A stretch of DNA of 64,000 nucleotides from Megachile rotundata (taxonomy: Eukaryota; Arthropoda; Insecta; Hymenoptera; Megachilidae): positions 1 to 64,000 of the forward strand of contig NW_027473844.1 in assembly GCF_050947335.1 (NCBI RefSeq), given 5' to 3'. Made by a program: the position numbers and the translations under genes. Positions 27,101 through 39,723 of the stretch are shown piece after piece. The stretch's first letter is position 1. Each line of letters starts with the position of its first letter. The notes beneath the pieces were generated by a model. The model saw nothing but the letters and a program-made list of their open reading frames with translations. It made no database searches and was not told the origin of the DNA.

Positions 27101-29420
27101 GGCTAGTAATATGAGTTAGATTGATAATAATAACAGTAATAAGTATAGCAATTGTCGTTCTATCGATAATATAAGCATAATATGGCTAATAATATGAGTT
27201 AGAGTGATAATACTAAGAGTAGTGAGTATAGTAATTTCATTCTATCGATCATATAAGCATAATATGGCTAATAATATGAGTTAGATTGATAATAATAACA
27301 GTAATAAGTATAGTAATTGTGGTTCTATCGATAATATAAGCATAACACGGCTAATAATATGAGTTAGATTGATAATACTAAGAGTAGTGAGTATAGTAAT
27401 TGTCGTTCTATCGATCATATAAGCATAATATGGCTAATAATATGAGTTAGAGTGATAATACTAAGAGTAGTGAGTATAGTAATTTCATTCTATCGATCAT
27501 ATAAGCATAATATGGCTAATAATATGAGTTAGATTGATAATAATAAGAGTAATAAGTATTGTAATTGTCGTTCTATCGATCATTTAAGCATTATATGGCG
27601 AATAATATGAGTTGGGTTGATAAAAATAAGAATAATAAGTATAGTAATTGTCGTTCTATCGATCATATAAGCATAATATGGCTAATAATATGAGTTAGAT
27701 TGGTAATAATAAGAGTAATAAGTATAGTAATTGTCGTTCTATCGATCATATAAGCATAATATGGCTAATAATATGAGTTAGATTGATAATACTAAGAGTA
27801 GTGAGTATAGTAATTCTCGTTCTATCGATCATATAAGCATAATATGGTTAATAATATGAGTTAGATTGATAATAATAAGAGTAATAAGTATAGTAATTGT
27901 CGTTCTATCAATCATATCTGCATAATATGGTTAATAATATGAGTTAGATTGATAACAGTGAGTGTAATAAGTATAGTAATTGTAGTTCTATCGATCATAT
28001 AAGCATAATATGGCTAATAATATGAGTCAGATTCATAATAATAATAGTAATAAGTATAGTAATTGTCGTTCTATCGATCATTTAAGCATTATATGGCGAA
28101 TAATATGAGTTGGGTTGATAAAAATAAGAATAATAAGTATAGTAATTGTCGTTCTATCGATCATATAAGCATAATATGGCTAATAATATGAGTTAGATTG
28201 GTAATAATAAGAGTAATAAGTATAGTAATTGTCGTTCTATCGATCATATAAGCATAATATGGCTAGTAATATGAGTTAGATTGATAATAATAACAGTAAT
28301 AAGTATAGCAATTGTCGTTCTATCGATAATATAAGCATAATATGGCTAATAATATGAGTTAGAGTGATAATACTAAGAGTAGTGAGTATAGTAATTTCAT
28401 TCTATCGATCATATAAGCATAATATGGCTAATAATATGAGTTAGATTGATAATAATAACAGTAATAAGTATAGTAATTGTGGTTCTATCGATAATATAAG
28501 CATAACACGGATAATAATATGAGTTAGATTGATAATACTAAGAGTAGTGAGTATAGTAATTGTCGTTCTATCGATCATATAAGCATAATATGGCTAATAA
28601 TATGAGTTAGAGTGATAATACTAAGAGTAGTGAGTATAGTAATTTCATTCTATCGATCATATAAGCATAATATGGCTAATAATATGAGTTAGATTGATAA
28701 TAATAAGAGTAATAAGTATTGTAATTGTCGTTCTATCGATCATTTAAGCATTATATGGCGAATAATATGAGTTGGGTTGATAAAAATAAGAATAATAAGT
28801 ATAGTAATTGTCGTTCTATCGATCATATAAGCATAATATGGCTAATAATATGAGTTAGATTGGTAATAATAAGAGTAATAAGTATAGTAATTGTCGTTCT
28901 ATCGATCATATAAGCATAATATGGCTAATAATATGAGTTAGATTGATAATACTAAGAGTAGTGAGTATAGTAATTCTCGTTCTATCGATCATATAAGCAT
29001 AATATGGTTAATAATATGAGTTAGATTGATAATAATAAGAGTAATAAGTATAGTAATTGTCGTTCTATCAATCATATCTGCATAATATGGTTAATAATAT
29101 GAGTTAGATTGATAACAGTGAGTGTAATAAGTATAGTAATTGTAGTTCTATCGATCATATAAGCATAATATGGCTAATAATATGAGTCAGATTCATAATA
29201 ATAATAGTAATAAGTATAGTAATTGTCGTTCTATCGATCATTTAAGCATTATATGGCGAATAATATGAGTTGGGTTGATAAAAATAAGAATAATAAGTAT
29301 AGTAATTGTCGTTCTATCGATCATATAAGCATAATATGGCTAATAATATGAGTTAGATTGGTAATAATAAGAGTAATAAGTATAGTAATTGTCGTTCTAT
29401 CGATCATATAAGCATAATAT
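27101..29420 (+). repeat. 14-unit (1160 bp) tandem duplication
   Basis: The block beginning GGCTAGTAAT at 27101 is repeated from GGCTAGTAAT at 28261. The period is 1160 bp, 14 units less two one-base deletions. TTATATGGCG at 27591 and 28751 confirms the spacing. The first copy has CACGGCTAAT near 27347 while the second has CACGGATAAT at 28506, the state also seen at 21710. The second copy is therefore closer to the older block at 21.46 kb than the first is. Confidence 0.87.
28188..28270 (+). repeat. Chimeric monomer at the 1160-bp junction
   Basis: The left part is the ATTGGTAATAATAAG type, and the right end is GGCTAGTAATATGA. Elsewhere in domain II that end belongs to the GTTGGGTTG-type unit (as at 27028). 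The equivalent unit at the end of the second copy (29348) has the usual GGCTAATAATATGA. This is the signature of a breakpoint inside a monomer. Confidence 0.8.
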
Positions 29421-32400
29421 GGCTAATAATATGAGTTAGATTGATAATACTAAGAGTAGTGAGTATAGTAATTCTCGTTCTATCGATCATATAAGCATAA
29501 TATGGCTAATAATATGATTTAGATTGATAATAATAAGAGTAATAAGTATAGTAGTTGTCGTTCTATCGATCATTTAAGCATAATATGGCTAATAATATGA
29601 GTTAGATTGATAATAATAACAGTAATAAGTATAGTAATTGACGTTCTATCGATAATATAAGCATAATATGGCTAATAATATGAGTTAGATTGATAATAAT
29701 AACAGTAATAAGTATAGCAATTGTCGTTCTATCGATAATATAAGCATAATATGGCTAATAATATGAGTTAGAGTGATAATACTAAGAGTAGTGAGTATAG
29801 TAATTTCATTCTATCGATCATATAAGCATAATATGGCTAATAATATGAGTTAGATTGATAATAATAACAGTAATAAGTATAGTAATTGTGGTTCTATCGA
29901 TAATATAAGCATAACACGGCTAATAATATGAGTTAGATTGATAATACTAAGAGTAGTGAGTATAGTAATTGTCGTTCTATCGATCATATAAGCATAATAT
30001 GGCTAATAATATGAGTTAGAGTGATAATACTAAGAGTAGTGAGTATAGTAATTTCATTCTATCGATCATATAAGCATAATATGGCTAATAATATGAGTTA
30101 GATTGATAATAATAACAGTAATAAGTATAGTAATTGTGGTTCTATCGATAATATAAGCATAACACGGCTAATAATATGAGTTAGATTGATAATACTAAGA
30201 GTAGTGAGTATAGTAATTGTCGTTCTATCGATCATATAAGCATAATATGGCTAATAATATGAGTTAGATTGATAATAATAAGAGTAATGAGTATAGTAAT
30301 TGTAGTTCTATCGATCATATAAGCATAATATGGCTAATAATATGAGTTAGAGTGATAATACTAAGAGTAGTGAGTATAGTAATTTCATTCTATCGATCAT
30401 ATAAGCATAATATGGCTAATAATATGAGTTAGATTGATAATAGTAACAGTAATAAGTATAGTTATTGTCGTTCTATCGATAATATAAGCATAATATGGCT
30501 AATAATATGAGTTAGATTGATAATACTAAGAGTAGTGAGTATAGTAATTGTAGTTCTATCGATCATATCTGCATAATATGGTTAATAATATGAGTGAGAT
30601 TCATAACAATAAGAGTAATAAGTATAGTAATTGTCGTTCTATCGATCATATCTGCATAATATGGTTAATACTATGAGTTAGATTGATAATAGTGGGTGTA
30701 ATAACTATAGTGAATGCCGTTCTACCGATCATATCAGCATAATATGGGTAATATTATGAGTTAGATTCATAACAATAAGAGTAATAAGTATAGTAATTGT
30801 CGTTCTATCGATCATATAAGCATAATATGGCTAATAATATGAGTTAGATTGATAATAATAACAGTAATAAGTATAGTTATTGTCGTTCTATCGATAATAT
30901 AAGCATAATATGGCTAATAATATGAGTTAGATTGATAATACTAAGAGTAGTGAGTATAGTAATTCTCGTTCTAACGATCGTATAAGCATAATATGGCTAA
31001 TAATATGAGTTAGGTTGATAATAATAAGAGTAATAAGTATAGTAATTGTCGTTCTATCGATCATATAAGCATAATATGGCTAATAATATGAGTTAGATTG
31101 ATAATACTAAGAGCAGTGAGTATAGTAATTCTCGTTCTATCGATAATATAAGCATAATATGGCTAATAATATGAGTTAGATTGATAATACTAAGAGTAGT
31201 GAGTATATTAATTGTCGTTCTATCGATCATATAAGCATAATATGGCTAATAATATGAGTTAGATTGATAATAATAAGAGTAATGAGTATAGTAATTGTCG
31301 TTCTATCGATCATATAAGCATAATATGGCTAATAATATGAGTTAGATTGATAATACTAAGAGCAGTGAGTATAGTAATTCTCGTTCTATCGATAATATAA
31401 GCATAATATGGCTAATAATATGAGTTAGATTGATAATACTAAGAGTAGTGAGTATATTAATTGTCGTTCTATCGATCATATAAGCATAATATGGCTAATA
31501 ATATGAGTTAGATTGATAATAATAAGAGTAATGAGTATAGTAATTGTAGTTCTATCGATCATATCTGCATAATATGGTTAATAATATGAGTTAGATTCAT
31601 AACAATAAGAGTAATAAGTATGGTAATTGTCGTTCTATCGATCATATAAACATAATATGGCTAATAATATGAGTTACATTGATAATAATAAGAGTAATAA
31701 GGTTAGTATTTGTCGTTCTCTCGATCATATAAGCATAATGTGGCTAATAATATGAGTTAGATTCATAATAATAAGAGTAATGAGGATAGTAATTGTCGTT
31801 CTATCGATCATTTAAGCATAATATGGCGAATAATATGAGTTGGGTTGATAAAAATAAGAATAATAAGTATAGTAATTGTCGTTCTATCGATCATATAAGC
31901 ATAATATGGCTAATAATATGAGTTAGATTGATAATAATAAGAGTAATGAGTATAGTAATTGTAGTTCTATCGATCATATCTGCATAATATGGTTAATAAT
32001 ATGAGTTAGAATGATAATAATAAGAGTAATAAGTATAGTAATTGTCGTTCTATCGATCATATCTCCATAATATGGTTAATACTATGAGTTAGATTGATAA
32101 TAGTGAGTGTAATAACTATAGTGAATGCCGTTCTACCGATCATATCAGCATAATATGGGTAATATTATGAGTTGGATTGATAATAATAAGAGTAATGAGT
32201 CTAGTAATTGTAGTTCTATCGATCATATAAGCATAATGTGGCTAATAATATGAGTTAGATTCATAATAATAAGAGTAATGAGGATAGTAATTGTCGTTCT
32301 ATCGATCATTTAAGCATAATATGGCGAATAATATGAGTTGGGTTGATAAAAATAAGAATAATAAGTATAGTAATTGTCGTTCTATCGATCATATAAGCAT

Positions 32401-33164
32401 AATATGGCTAATAATATGAGTTAGATTGATAATACTAAGAGTAGTGAGTATAGTAATTCTCGTTCTATCGATCATATAAGCATAATATGGCTAATAATAT
32501 GATTTAGATTGATAATAATAAGAGTAATAAGTATAGTAATTGTCGTTCTATCGATCATTTAAGCATAATATGGCTAATAATATGAGTTAGATTGATAATA
32601 CTAAGAGTAGTGAGTATAGTAATTGTCGTTCTATCGATCATATAAGCATAATATGAATAATAATATGAGTTAGATTGATAATAGTAAGTGTAATAAGTAT
32701 AGTAAATGTCGTGCTATCGATCATATCTGCATAATATGGTTAATAATATGAGTTAGATTGATAACAGTGAGTGTAATAAGTATAGTAATTGTAGTTCTAT
32801 CGATCATATAAGCATAATATGGCTAATAATATGATTTAGATTGATAATAATAAGAGTAATAAGTATAGTAGTTGTCGTTCTATCGATCATTTAAGCATAA
32901 TATGGCTAATAATATGAGTTAGATTGATAATAATAACAGTAATAAGTATAGTAATTGACGTTCTATCGATAATATAAGCATAATATGGCTAATAATATGA
33001 GTTAGATTGATAATAATAACAGTAATAAGTATAGCAATTGTCGTTCTATCGATAATGTAAGCATAATATGGCTAATAATATGAGTTAGAGTGATAATACT
33101 AAGAGTAGTGAGTATAGTAATTTCATTCTATCGATCATATAAGCATAATATGGCTAATAATATG

Positions 33165-36100
33165 AGTTAGATTGATAATAATAACAGTAATAAGTATAGT
33201 AATTGTGGTTCTATCGATAATATAAGCATAACACGGCTAATAATATGAGTTAGATTGATAATAATAAGAGTAGTGAGTATAGTAATTGTCGTTCTATCGA
33301 TCATATAAGCATAATATGGCTAATAATATGAGTTAGATTGATAATAATAAGAGTAATGAGTATAGTAATTGTAGTTCTATCGATCATATCTGCATAATAT
33401 GGCTAATAATATGAGTTAGATTGATAATACAAAGAGTAGTGAGTATAGTAATTCTCATTCTATCGATCATATAAGCATAATATGGCTAATAATATGAGTT
33501 AGATTGATAATAGTAACAGTAATAAGTATAGTAAATGTGGTTCTATCGATAATATAAGCATAATATGGCTAATAATATGAGTTAGAGTGATAATACTAAG
33601 AGTAGCGAGTATAGTAATTCTCGTTCTATCGATCATAGAAGCATAATATGGCTAATAATATGAGTTAGATTGATAATAGTGAGTGTAATAAGTATAGTAA
33701 TTGTCGTTCTATCGATCATATAAGCATAATATGGCTAATAATATGAGTTAGATTGATAATACTAAGAGCAGTGAGTATAGTAATTCTCGTTCTATCGATC
33801 ATATAAGCATAATGTGGCTAATAATATGAGTTAGATTGATAATAATAAGAGTAATGAGTATAGTAATTGTAGTTCTATCGATCATTTAAGCATAATATGC
33901 CTAATAATATGAGTTAGATTGATAACAATAACAATAATAAGTATAGTAATTGTCGTTCTATCGATAATATAACCATAATATGGCTAATAATATGAGTTAC
34001 ATTGATAATAATAAGAGTAATAAGTATAGTAATTGTCGTTCTCTCGATCATATAAGCATAAAATGGCTAATAATATGAGTTAGAGTGATAATACTAAGAG
34101 TAGTGAGTATAGTAATTCTCATTCTATCGATCATATAAGCATAATATGGCTAATAATATGAGTTAGATTGATAATAATAACAGCAATAAGTATAGTTATT
34201 GTCGTTCTATCGATAATATAAGCATAATATGGCTAATAATATGAGTTAGATTGATAATACTAAGAGTAGTGAGTATAGTAATTGTAGTTCTATCGATCAT
34301 ATCTGCATAATATGGTTAATAATATGAGTGAGATTCATAACAATAAGAGTAATAAGTATAGTAATTGTCGTTCTATCGATCATATAAACATAATATGGCT
34401 AATAATATGAGTTACATTGATAATAATATGAGTAATAAGTATAGTAATTGTAGTTCTATCGATCATATCTGCATAATATGGTTAATAATATGAGTTAGAA
34501 TGATAATAATAAGAGTAATAAGTATAGTAATTGTCGTTCTATCGATCATATCTGCATAATATGGTTAATACTATGAGTTAGATTGATAATAGTGGGTGTA
34601 ATAACTATAGTGAATGCCGTTCTACCGATCATATCAGCATAATATGGGTAATATTATGAGTTAGATTCATAACAATAAGAGTAATAAGTATAGTAATTGT
34701 CGTTCTATCGATCATATAAGCATAATATGGCTAATAATATGAGTTAGATTGATAATAATAACAGTAATAAGTATAGTTATTGTCGTTCTATCGATAATAT
34801 AAGCATAATATGGCTAATAATATGAGTTAGATTGATAATACTAAGAGTAGTGAGTATAGTAATTCTCGTTCTAACGATCGTATAAGCATAATATGGCTAA
34901 TAATATGAGTTAGATTGATAATAATAAGAGTAATAAGTATAGTAATTGTCGTTCTATCGATCATATAAGCATAATATGGCTAATAATATGAGTTAGATTG
35001 ATAATACTAAGAGCAGTGAGTATAGTAATTCTCGTTCTATCGATCATATAAGCATAATATGGCTAATAATATGAGTTAGGTTGATAATAATAAGAGTAAT
35101 GAGTATAGTAATTGTAGTTCTATCGATCATTTAAGCATAATATGGCTAATAATATGAGTTAGATTGATAATAATAAGAGTAATGAGTATAGTAATTGTAG
35201 TTCCATCGATCATATAAGCATAATATGGCTAATAATATGAGTTAGATTGATAATAATAACAGTAATAAGTATAGTAATTGTGGTTCTATCGATAATATAA
35301 GCATAATATGGCTAATAATATGAGTTAGATTGATAATACTAAGAGTAGTGAGTATAGTAATTGTCGTTCTATCGATCATATAAGCATAATATGGCTAATA
35401 ATATGATTTAAATTGATAATAATAAGAGTAATAAGTATAGTAATTGTCGTTCTATCGATCATTTAAGCATAATATGGCTAATAATATGAGTTAGATTGAT
35501 AATACTAAGAGTAGTGAGTATAGTAATTCTCGTTCTAACGATCATATAAGCATAATATGGCTAATTATATGAGTTAGATTGATAATAATAAGAGTAATAA
35601 GTATAGTAATTGTCGTTCTATCGATCATATAAGCATAATATGGCTAATAATATGAGTTAGATTGATAATACTAAGAGTAGTGAGTATAGTAATTCTCGTT
35701 CTATCGATCATATAAGCATAATATGGTTAATAATATGAGTTAGAATGATAATAATAAGAGTAATAAGTATAGTAATTGTGGTCCTATCGATCATTTAAGC
35801 ATAATATGGCGAATAATATGAGTTGGGTTGATATAAATAAGAATAATAAGTAGAGTAATTGTCGTTCTATCGATCATATAAGCATAATATGGCTAATAAT
35901 ATGAGTTAGATTGATAATACTAAGAGTAGCGAGCATAGTAATTCTCGTTCTATCGATCATATAAGCATAATATGGCTAATAATATGAGTTAGATTCATAA
36001 TAATAACAGTAATAAGTATAGTTATTGTCGTTCTATCGATAATATAAGCATAATATGGCTAATAATATGAGTTAGATTGATAATATTAAGAGTAGTGAGT

Positions 36101-37481
36101 ATAGTAATTATCGTTCTATCAATCATATCTGCATAATATGGTTAATAATATGAGTTAGATTGATAACAGTGAGTGTAATAAGTATAGTAATTGTAGTTCT
36201 ATCGATCATATAAGCATAATATGGCTAATAATATGAGTCAGATTCATAATAATAATAGTAATAAGTATAGTAATTGTCGTTCTATCGATCATTTAAGCAT
36301 AATATGGCGAATAATATAAGTTGGGTTGATAAAAATAAGAATAATAAGTATAGTAATTGTCGTTCTATCGATCATATAAGCATAATATGGCTAATAATAT
36401 GAGTTAGATTGGTAATAATAAGAGTAATAAGTATAGTAATTGTCGTTCTATCGATCATATAAGCATAATATGGCTAATAATATGAGTTAGATTGATAATA
36501 CTAAGAGTAGTGAGTATAGTAATTCTCGTTCTATCGATCATATAAGCATAATATGGTTAATAATATGAGTTAGATTGATAATAATAAGAGCAATAAGTAT
36601 AGTAATTGTCGTTCTATCAATCATATCTGCATAATATGGTTAATAATATGAGTTAGATTGATAGCAGTGAGTGTAATAAGTATAGTAATTGTAGTTCTAT
36701 CGATCATATAAGCATAATATGGCTAATAATATGAGTCAGATTCATAATAATAATAGTAACAAGTATAGTAATTGTCGTTCTATCGATCATTTAAGCATAA
36801 TATGGCGAATAATATGAGTTGGGTTGATAAAAATAAGAATAATAAGTATAGTAATTGTCGTTCTATCGATCATATAAGCATAATATGGCTAATAATATGA
36901 GTTAGATTGGTAATAATAAGAGTAATATGTATAGTAATTGTCGTTCTATCGATCATATAAGCATAATATGGCTAATAATATGAGTTAGATTGATAATACT
37001 AAGAGTAGTGAGTATAGTAATTCTCGTTCTATCGATCATATAAGCATAATATGGCTAATAATATGATTTAGATTGATAATAATAAGAGTAATAAGTATAG
37101 TAGTTGTCGTTCTATCGATCATTTAAGCATAATATGGCTAATAATATGAGTTAGATTGATAATAATAACAGTAATAAGTATAGTAATTGACGTTCTATCG
37201 ATAATATAAGCATAATATGGCTAATAATATGAGTTAGATTGATAATAATAACAGTAATAAGTATAGCAATTGTCGTTCTATCGATAATATAAGCATAATA
37301 TGGCTAATAATATGAGTTAGATTGATAATAATAACAGTAATAAGTATAGTAATTGTGGTTCTATCGATAATATAAGCATAACACGGCTAATAATATGAGT
37401 TAGATTGATAATACTAAGAGTAGTGAGTATAGTAATTGTCGTTCTATCGATCATATAAGCATAATATGGCTAATAATATGA
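33165..37481 (+). repeat. Transition region between domains II and III
   Basis: This is continuous satellite without a clear HOR of its own. About 33.8-34.4 kb matches about 54.1-54.7 kb (offset 20333 at GATAACAATA, 33921 against 54254), including ATAACCATAATATGG and CATAAAATGG. About 35.5-36.1 kb matches 44.35-44.9 kb (offset 8798), including ATATAAATAAG and AAGTAGAGTAATT. From about 36.24 kb two copies of the 6-monomer 498-bp module occur (GTCAGATTC at 36237 and 36735). Confidence 0.8.
34080..35240 (+). repeat. Single-copy relative of the 17-mer HOR
   Basis: The monomer order here follows units 4-17 of the 17-mer HOR: GTGAGATTCATAAC, ATAATATGAG, GTTAGAATG, the CTACCG unit at 34577, GTTCTAACGATCG near 34868, AAGAGCAGTGAG and TTCCATCG at 35202. 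The unit after GTTAGAGTG differs (AACAGCAATAAG with GTTATTG). The CTACCG unit lies exactly 41 monomers (3403 bp) before its counterpart at 37980. This may be a precursor of the amplified 17-mer, or a derivative of it. Confidence 0.75.
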
Positions 37482-37896
37482 GTTAGATTGATAATAATAA
37501 GAGTAATGAGTATAGTAATTGCAGTTCTATCGATCATATCTGCATAATATGGCTAATAATATGAGTTAGATTGATAATACTAAGAGTAGTGAGTATAGTA
37601 ATTCTCATTCTATCGATCATATAAGCATAATATGGCTAAAAATATGAGTTAGATTGATAATAGTAACAGTAATAAGTATAGTAATTGTGGTTCTATCGAT
37701 AATATAAGCATAATATGGCTAATAATATGAGTTAGAGTGATAGTACTAAGAGTAGTGAGTATAGTAATTCTCATTCTATCGATCACATAAGCATAATATG
37801 GCTAATAATATGAGTTAGATTGATAATAGTAACAGTAATAAGTATAGTAAATGTGGTTCTATCGATAATATAAGCATAATATGGCTAATAATATGA

Positions 37897-37979
37897 GTTA
37901 GATTGATAATACTAAGAGTAGTGAGTATAGTAATTGTAGTTCTATCGATCATATCTGCATAATATGGTTAATACTATGA
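37897..37979 (+). repeat. Chimeric monomer at a 3-unit deletion
   Basis: The left and middle parts are HOR unit 6 (GATAATACTAAG, TTGTAG, CATATCTGC), but the end is GGTTAATACTATGA, which belongs to unit 9. In the other HOR copies units 6 to 9 are all present, for example at 55571-55902. The chimera shows that 249 bp were removed at homologous positions inside two monomers. Confidence 0.85.
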
Positions 37980-39640
37980 GTTAGATTGATAATAGTGGGT
38001 GTAATAACTATAGTGAATGCCGTTCTACCGATCATATCAGCATAATATGGGTAATATTATGAGTTAGATTCATAACAATAAGAGTAATAAGTATAGTAAT
38101 TGTCGTTCTATCGATCATATAAGCATAATATGGCTAATAATATGAGTTAGATTGATAATAATAACAGTAATAAGTATAGTTATTGTCGTTCTATCGATAA
38201 TATAAGCATAATATGGCTGATAATATGAGTTAGATTGATAATACTAAGAGTAGTGAGTATAGTAATTCTCGTTCTAACGATCGTATAAGCATAATATGGC
38301 TAATAATATGAGTTAGATTGATAATAATAAGAGTAATAAGTATAGTAATTGTCGTTCTATCGATCATATAAGCATAATATGGCTAATAATATGAGTTAGA
38401 TTGATAATACTAAGAGCAGTGAGTATAGTAATTCTCGTTCTATCGATCATATAAGCATAATATGGCTAATAATATGAGTTAGGTTGATAATAATAAGAGT
38501 AATGAGTATAGTAATTGTAGTTCTATCGATCATTTAAGCATAATATGGCTAATAATATGAGTTAGATTGATAAGAATAAGAGTAATGAGTATAGTAATTG
38601 TAGTTCTATCGATCATATAAGCATAATATGGCTAATAATATCAGTTAGATTGATAATAATAAGAGTAATGAGTATAGTAATTGCAGTTCTATCGATCATA
38701 TCTGCATAATATGGCTAATAATATGAGTTAGATTGATAATACTAAGTGTAGTGAGTATAGTAATTCTCATTCTATCGATCATATAAGCATAATATGGCTA
38801 ATAATATGAGTTAGATTGATAATAGTAACAGTAATAAGTATAGTAATTGTGGTTCTATCGATAATATAAGCATAATATGGCTAATAATATGAGTTAGAGT
38901 GATAATACTAAGAGTAGTGAGTATAGTAATTCTCATTCTATCGATCACATAAGCATAATATGGCTAATAATATGAGTTAGATTGATAATAGTAACAGTAA
39001 TAAGTATAGTAAATGTGGTTCTATCGATAATATAAGCATAATATGGCTAATAATATGAGTTAGATTGATAATACTAAGAGTAGTGAGTATAGTAATTGTA
39101 GTTCTATCGATCATATCTGCATAATATGGTTAATAATATGAGTGAGATTCATAACAATAAGAGTAATAAGTATAGTAATTGTCGTTCTATCGATCATATA
39201 AACATAATATGGCTAATAATATGAGTTACATTGATAATAATATGAGTAATAAGTATAGTAATTGTAGTTCTATCGATCATATCTGCATAATATGGTTAAT
39301 AATATGAGTTAGAATGATAATAATAAGAGTAATAAGTATAGTAATTGTCGTTCTATCGATCATATCTGCATAATATGGTTAATACTATGAGTTAGATTGA
39401 TAATAGTGGGTGTAATAACTATAGTGAATGCCGTTCTACCGATCATATCAGCATAATATGGGTAATATTATGAGTTAGATTCATAACAATAAGAGTAATA
39501 AGTATAGTAATTGTCGTTCTATCGATCATATAAGCATAATATGGCTAATAATATGAGTTAGATTGATAATAATAACAGTAATAAGTATAGTTATTGTCGT
39601 TCTATCGATAATATAAGCATAATATGGCTAATAATATGAG

Positions 39641-39723
39641 TTAGATTGATAATACTAAGAGTAGTGAGTATAGTAATTCTCGTTCTAACGATCGTATAAG
39701 CATAATATGGCTAATAATATGAG
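39641..39723 (+). repeat. Monomer with ACGATCGT palindrome
   Basis: This unit (position 13 of the 17-mer HOR) has GTTCTAACGATCGTATAAG in place of GTTCTATCGATCATATAAG. Two changes together create the perfect 8-bp palindrome ACGATCGT. Other copies lie near 19118, 24175, 30971, 34871, 38274, 41096, 56200, 57611 and 59022. Most sit three units after a CTACCG monomer, except the one near 19118, where that monomer is missing. Confidence 0.82.

Larger units (their letters stand above)
26880..31930 (+). repeat. Domain II block, copy 3
   Basis: This is the third version of the domain II block. Its start aligns with about 21.24 kb at offset 5636 (68 units less eight bases), as at CATAATGTGG 26927/21291. 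After an internal 1160-bp duplication the offset becomes 6796. Beyond about 31.93 kb the sequence reverts to the order seen at about 21.0-21.4 kb (CGTTCTACCG at 32129 against 21188, offset 10941). That marks another block boundary. Confidence 0.82.
15675..33165 (+). repeat. Cluster of 82-bp deletion monomers
   Basis: Here 22 monomers are one base short. They carry AATTTCATTC where the parent type has AATTCTCATTC. The motif lies at about 15710, 15959, 16788, 17865, 18113, 18444, 21598, 21845, 23006, 23253, 23585, 25658, 25907, 26238, 27233, 27481, 28393, 28641, 29803, 30049, 30381 and 33118. Nearly all have the GTTAGAGTG left part, so the deletion probably arose once in that type and spread by block duplication. 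Outside this span only four others exist, near 5503, 13969, 46481 and 51211. Confidence 0.93.
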
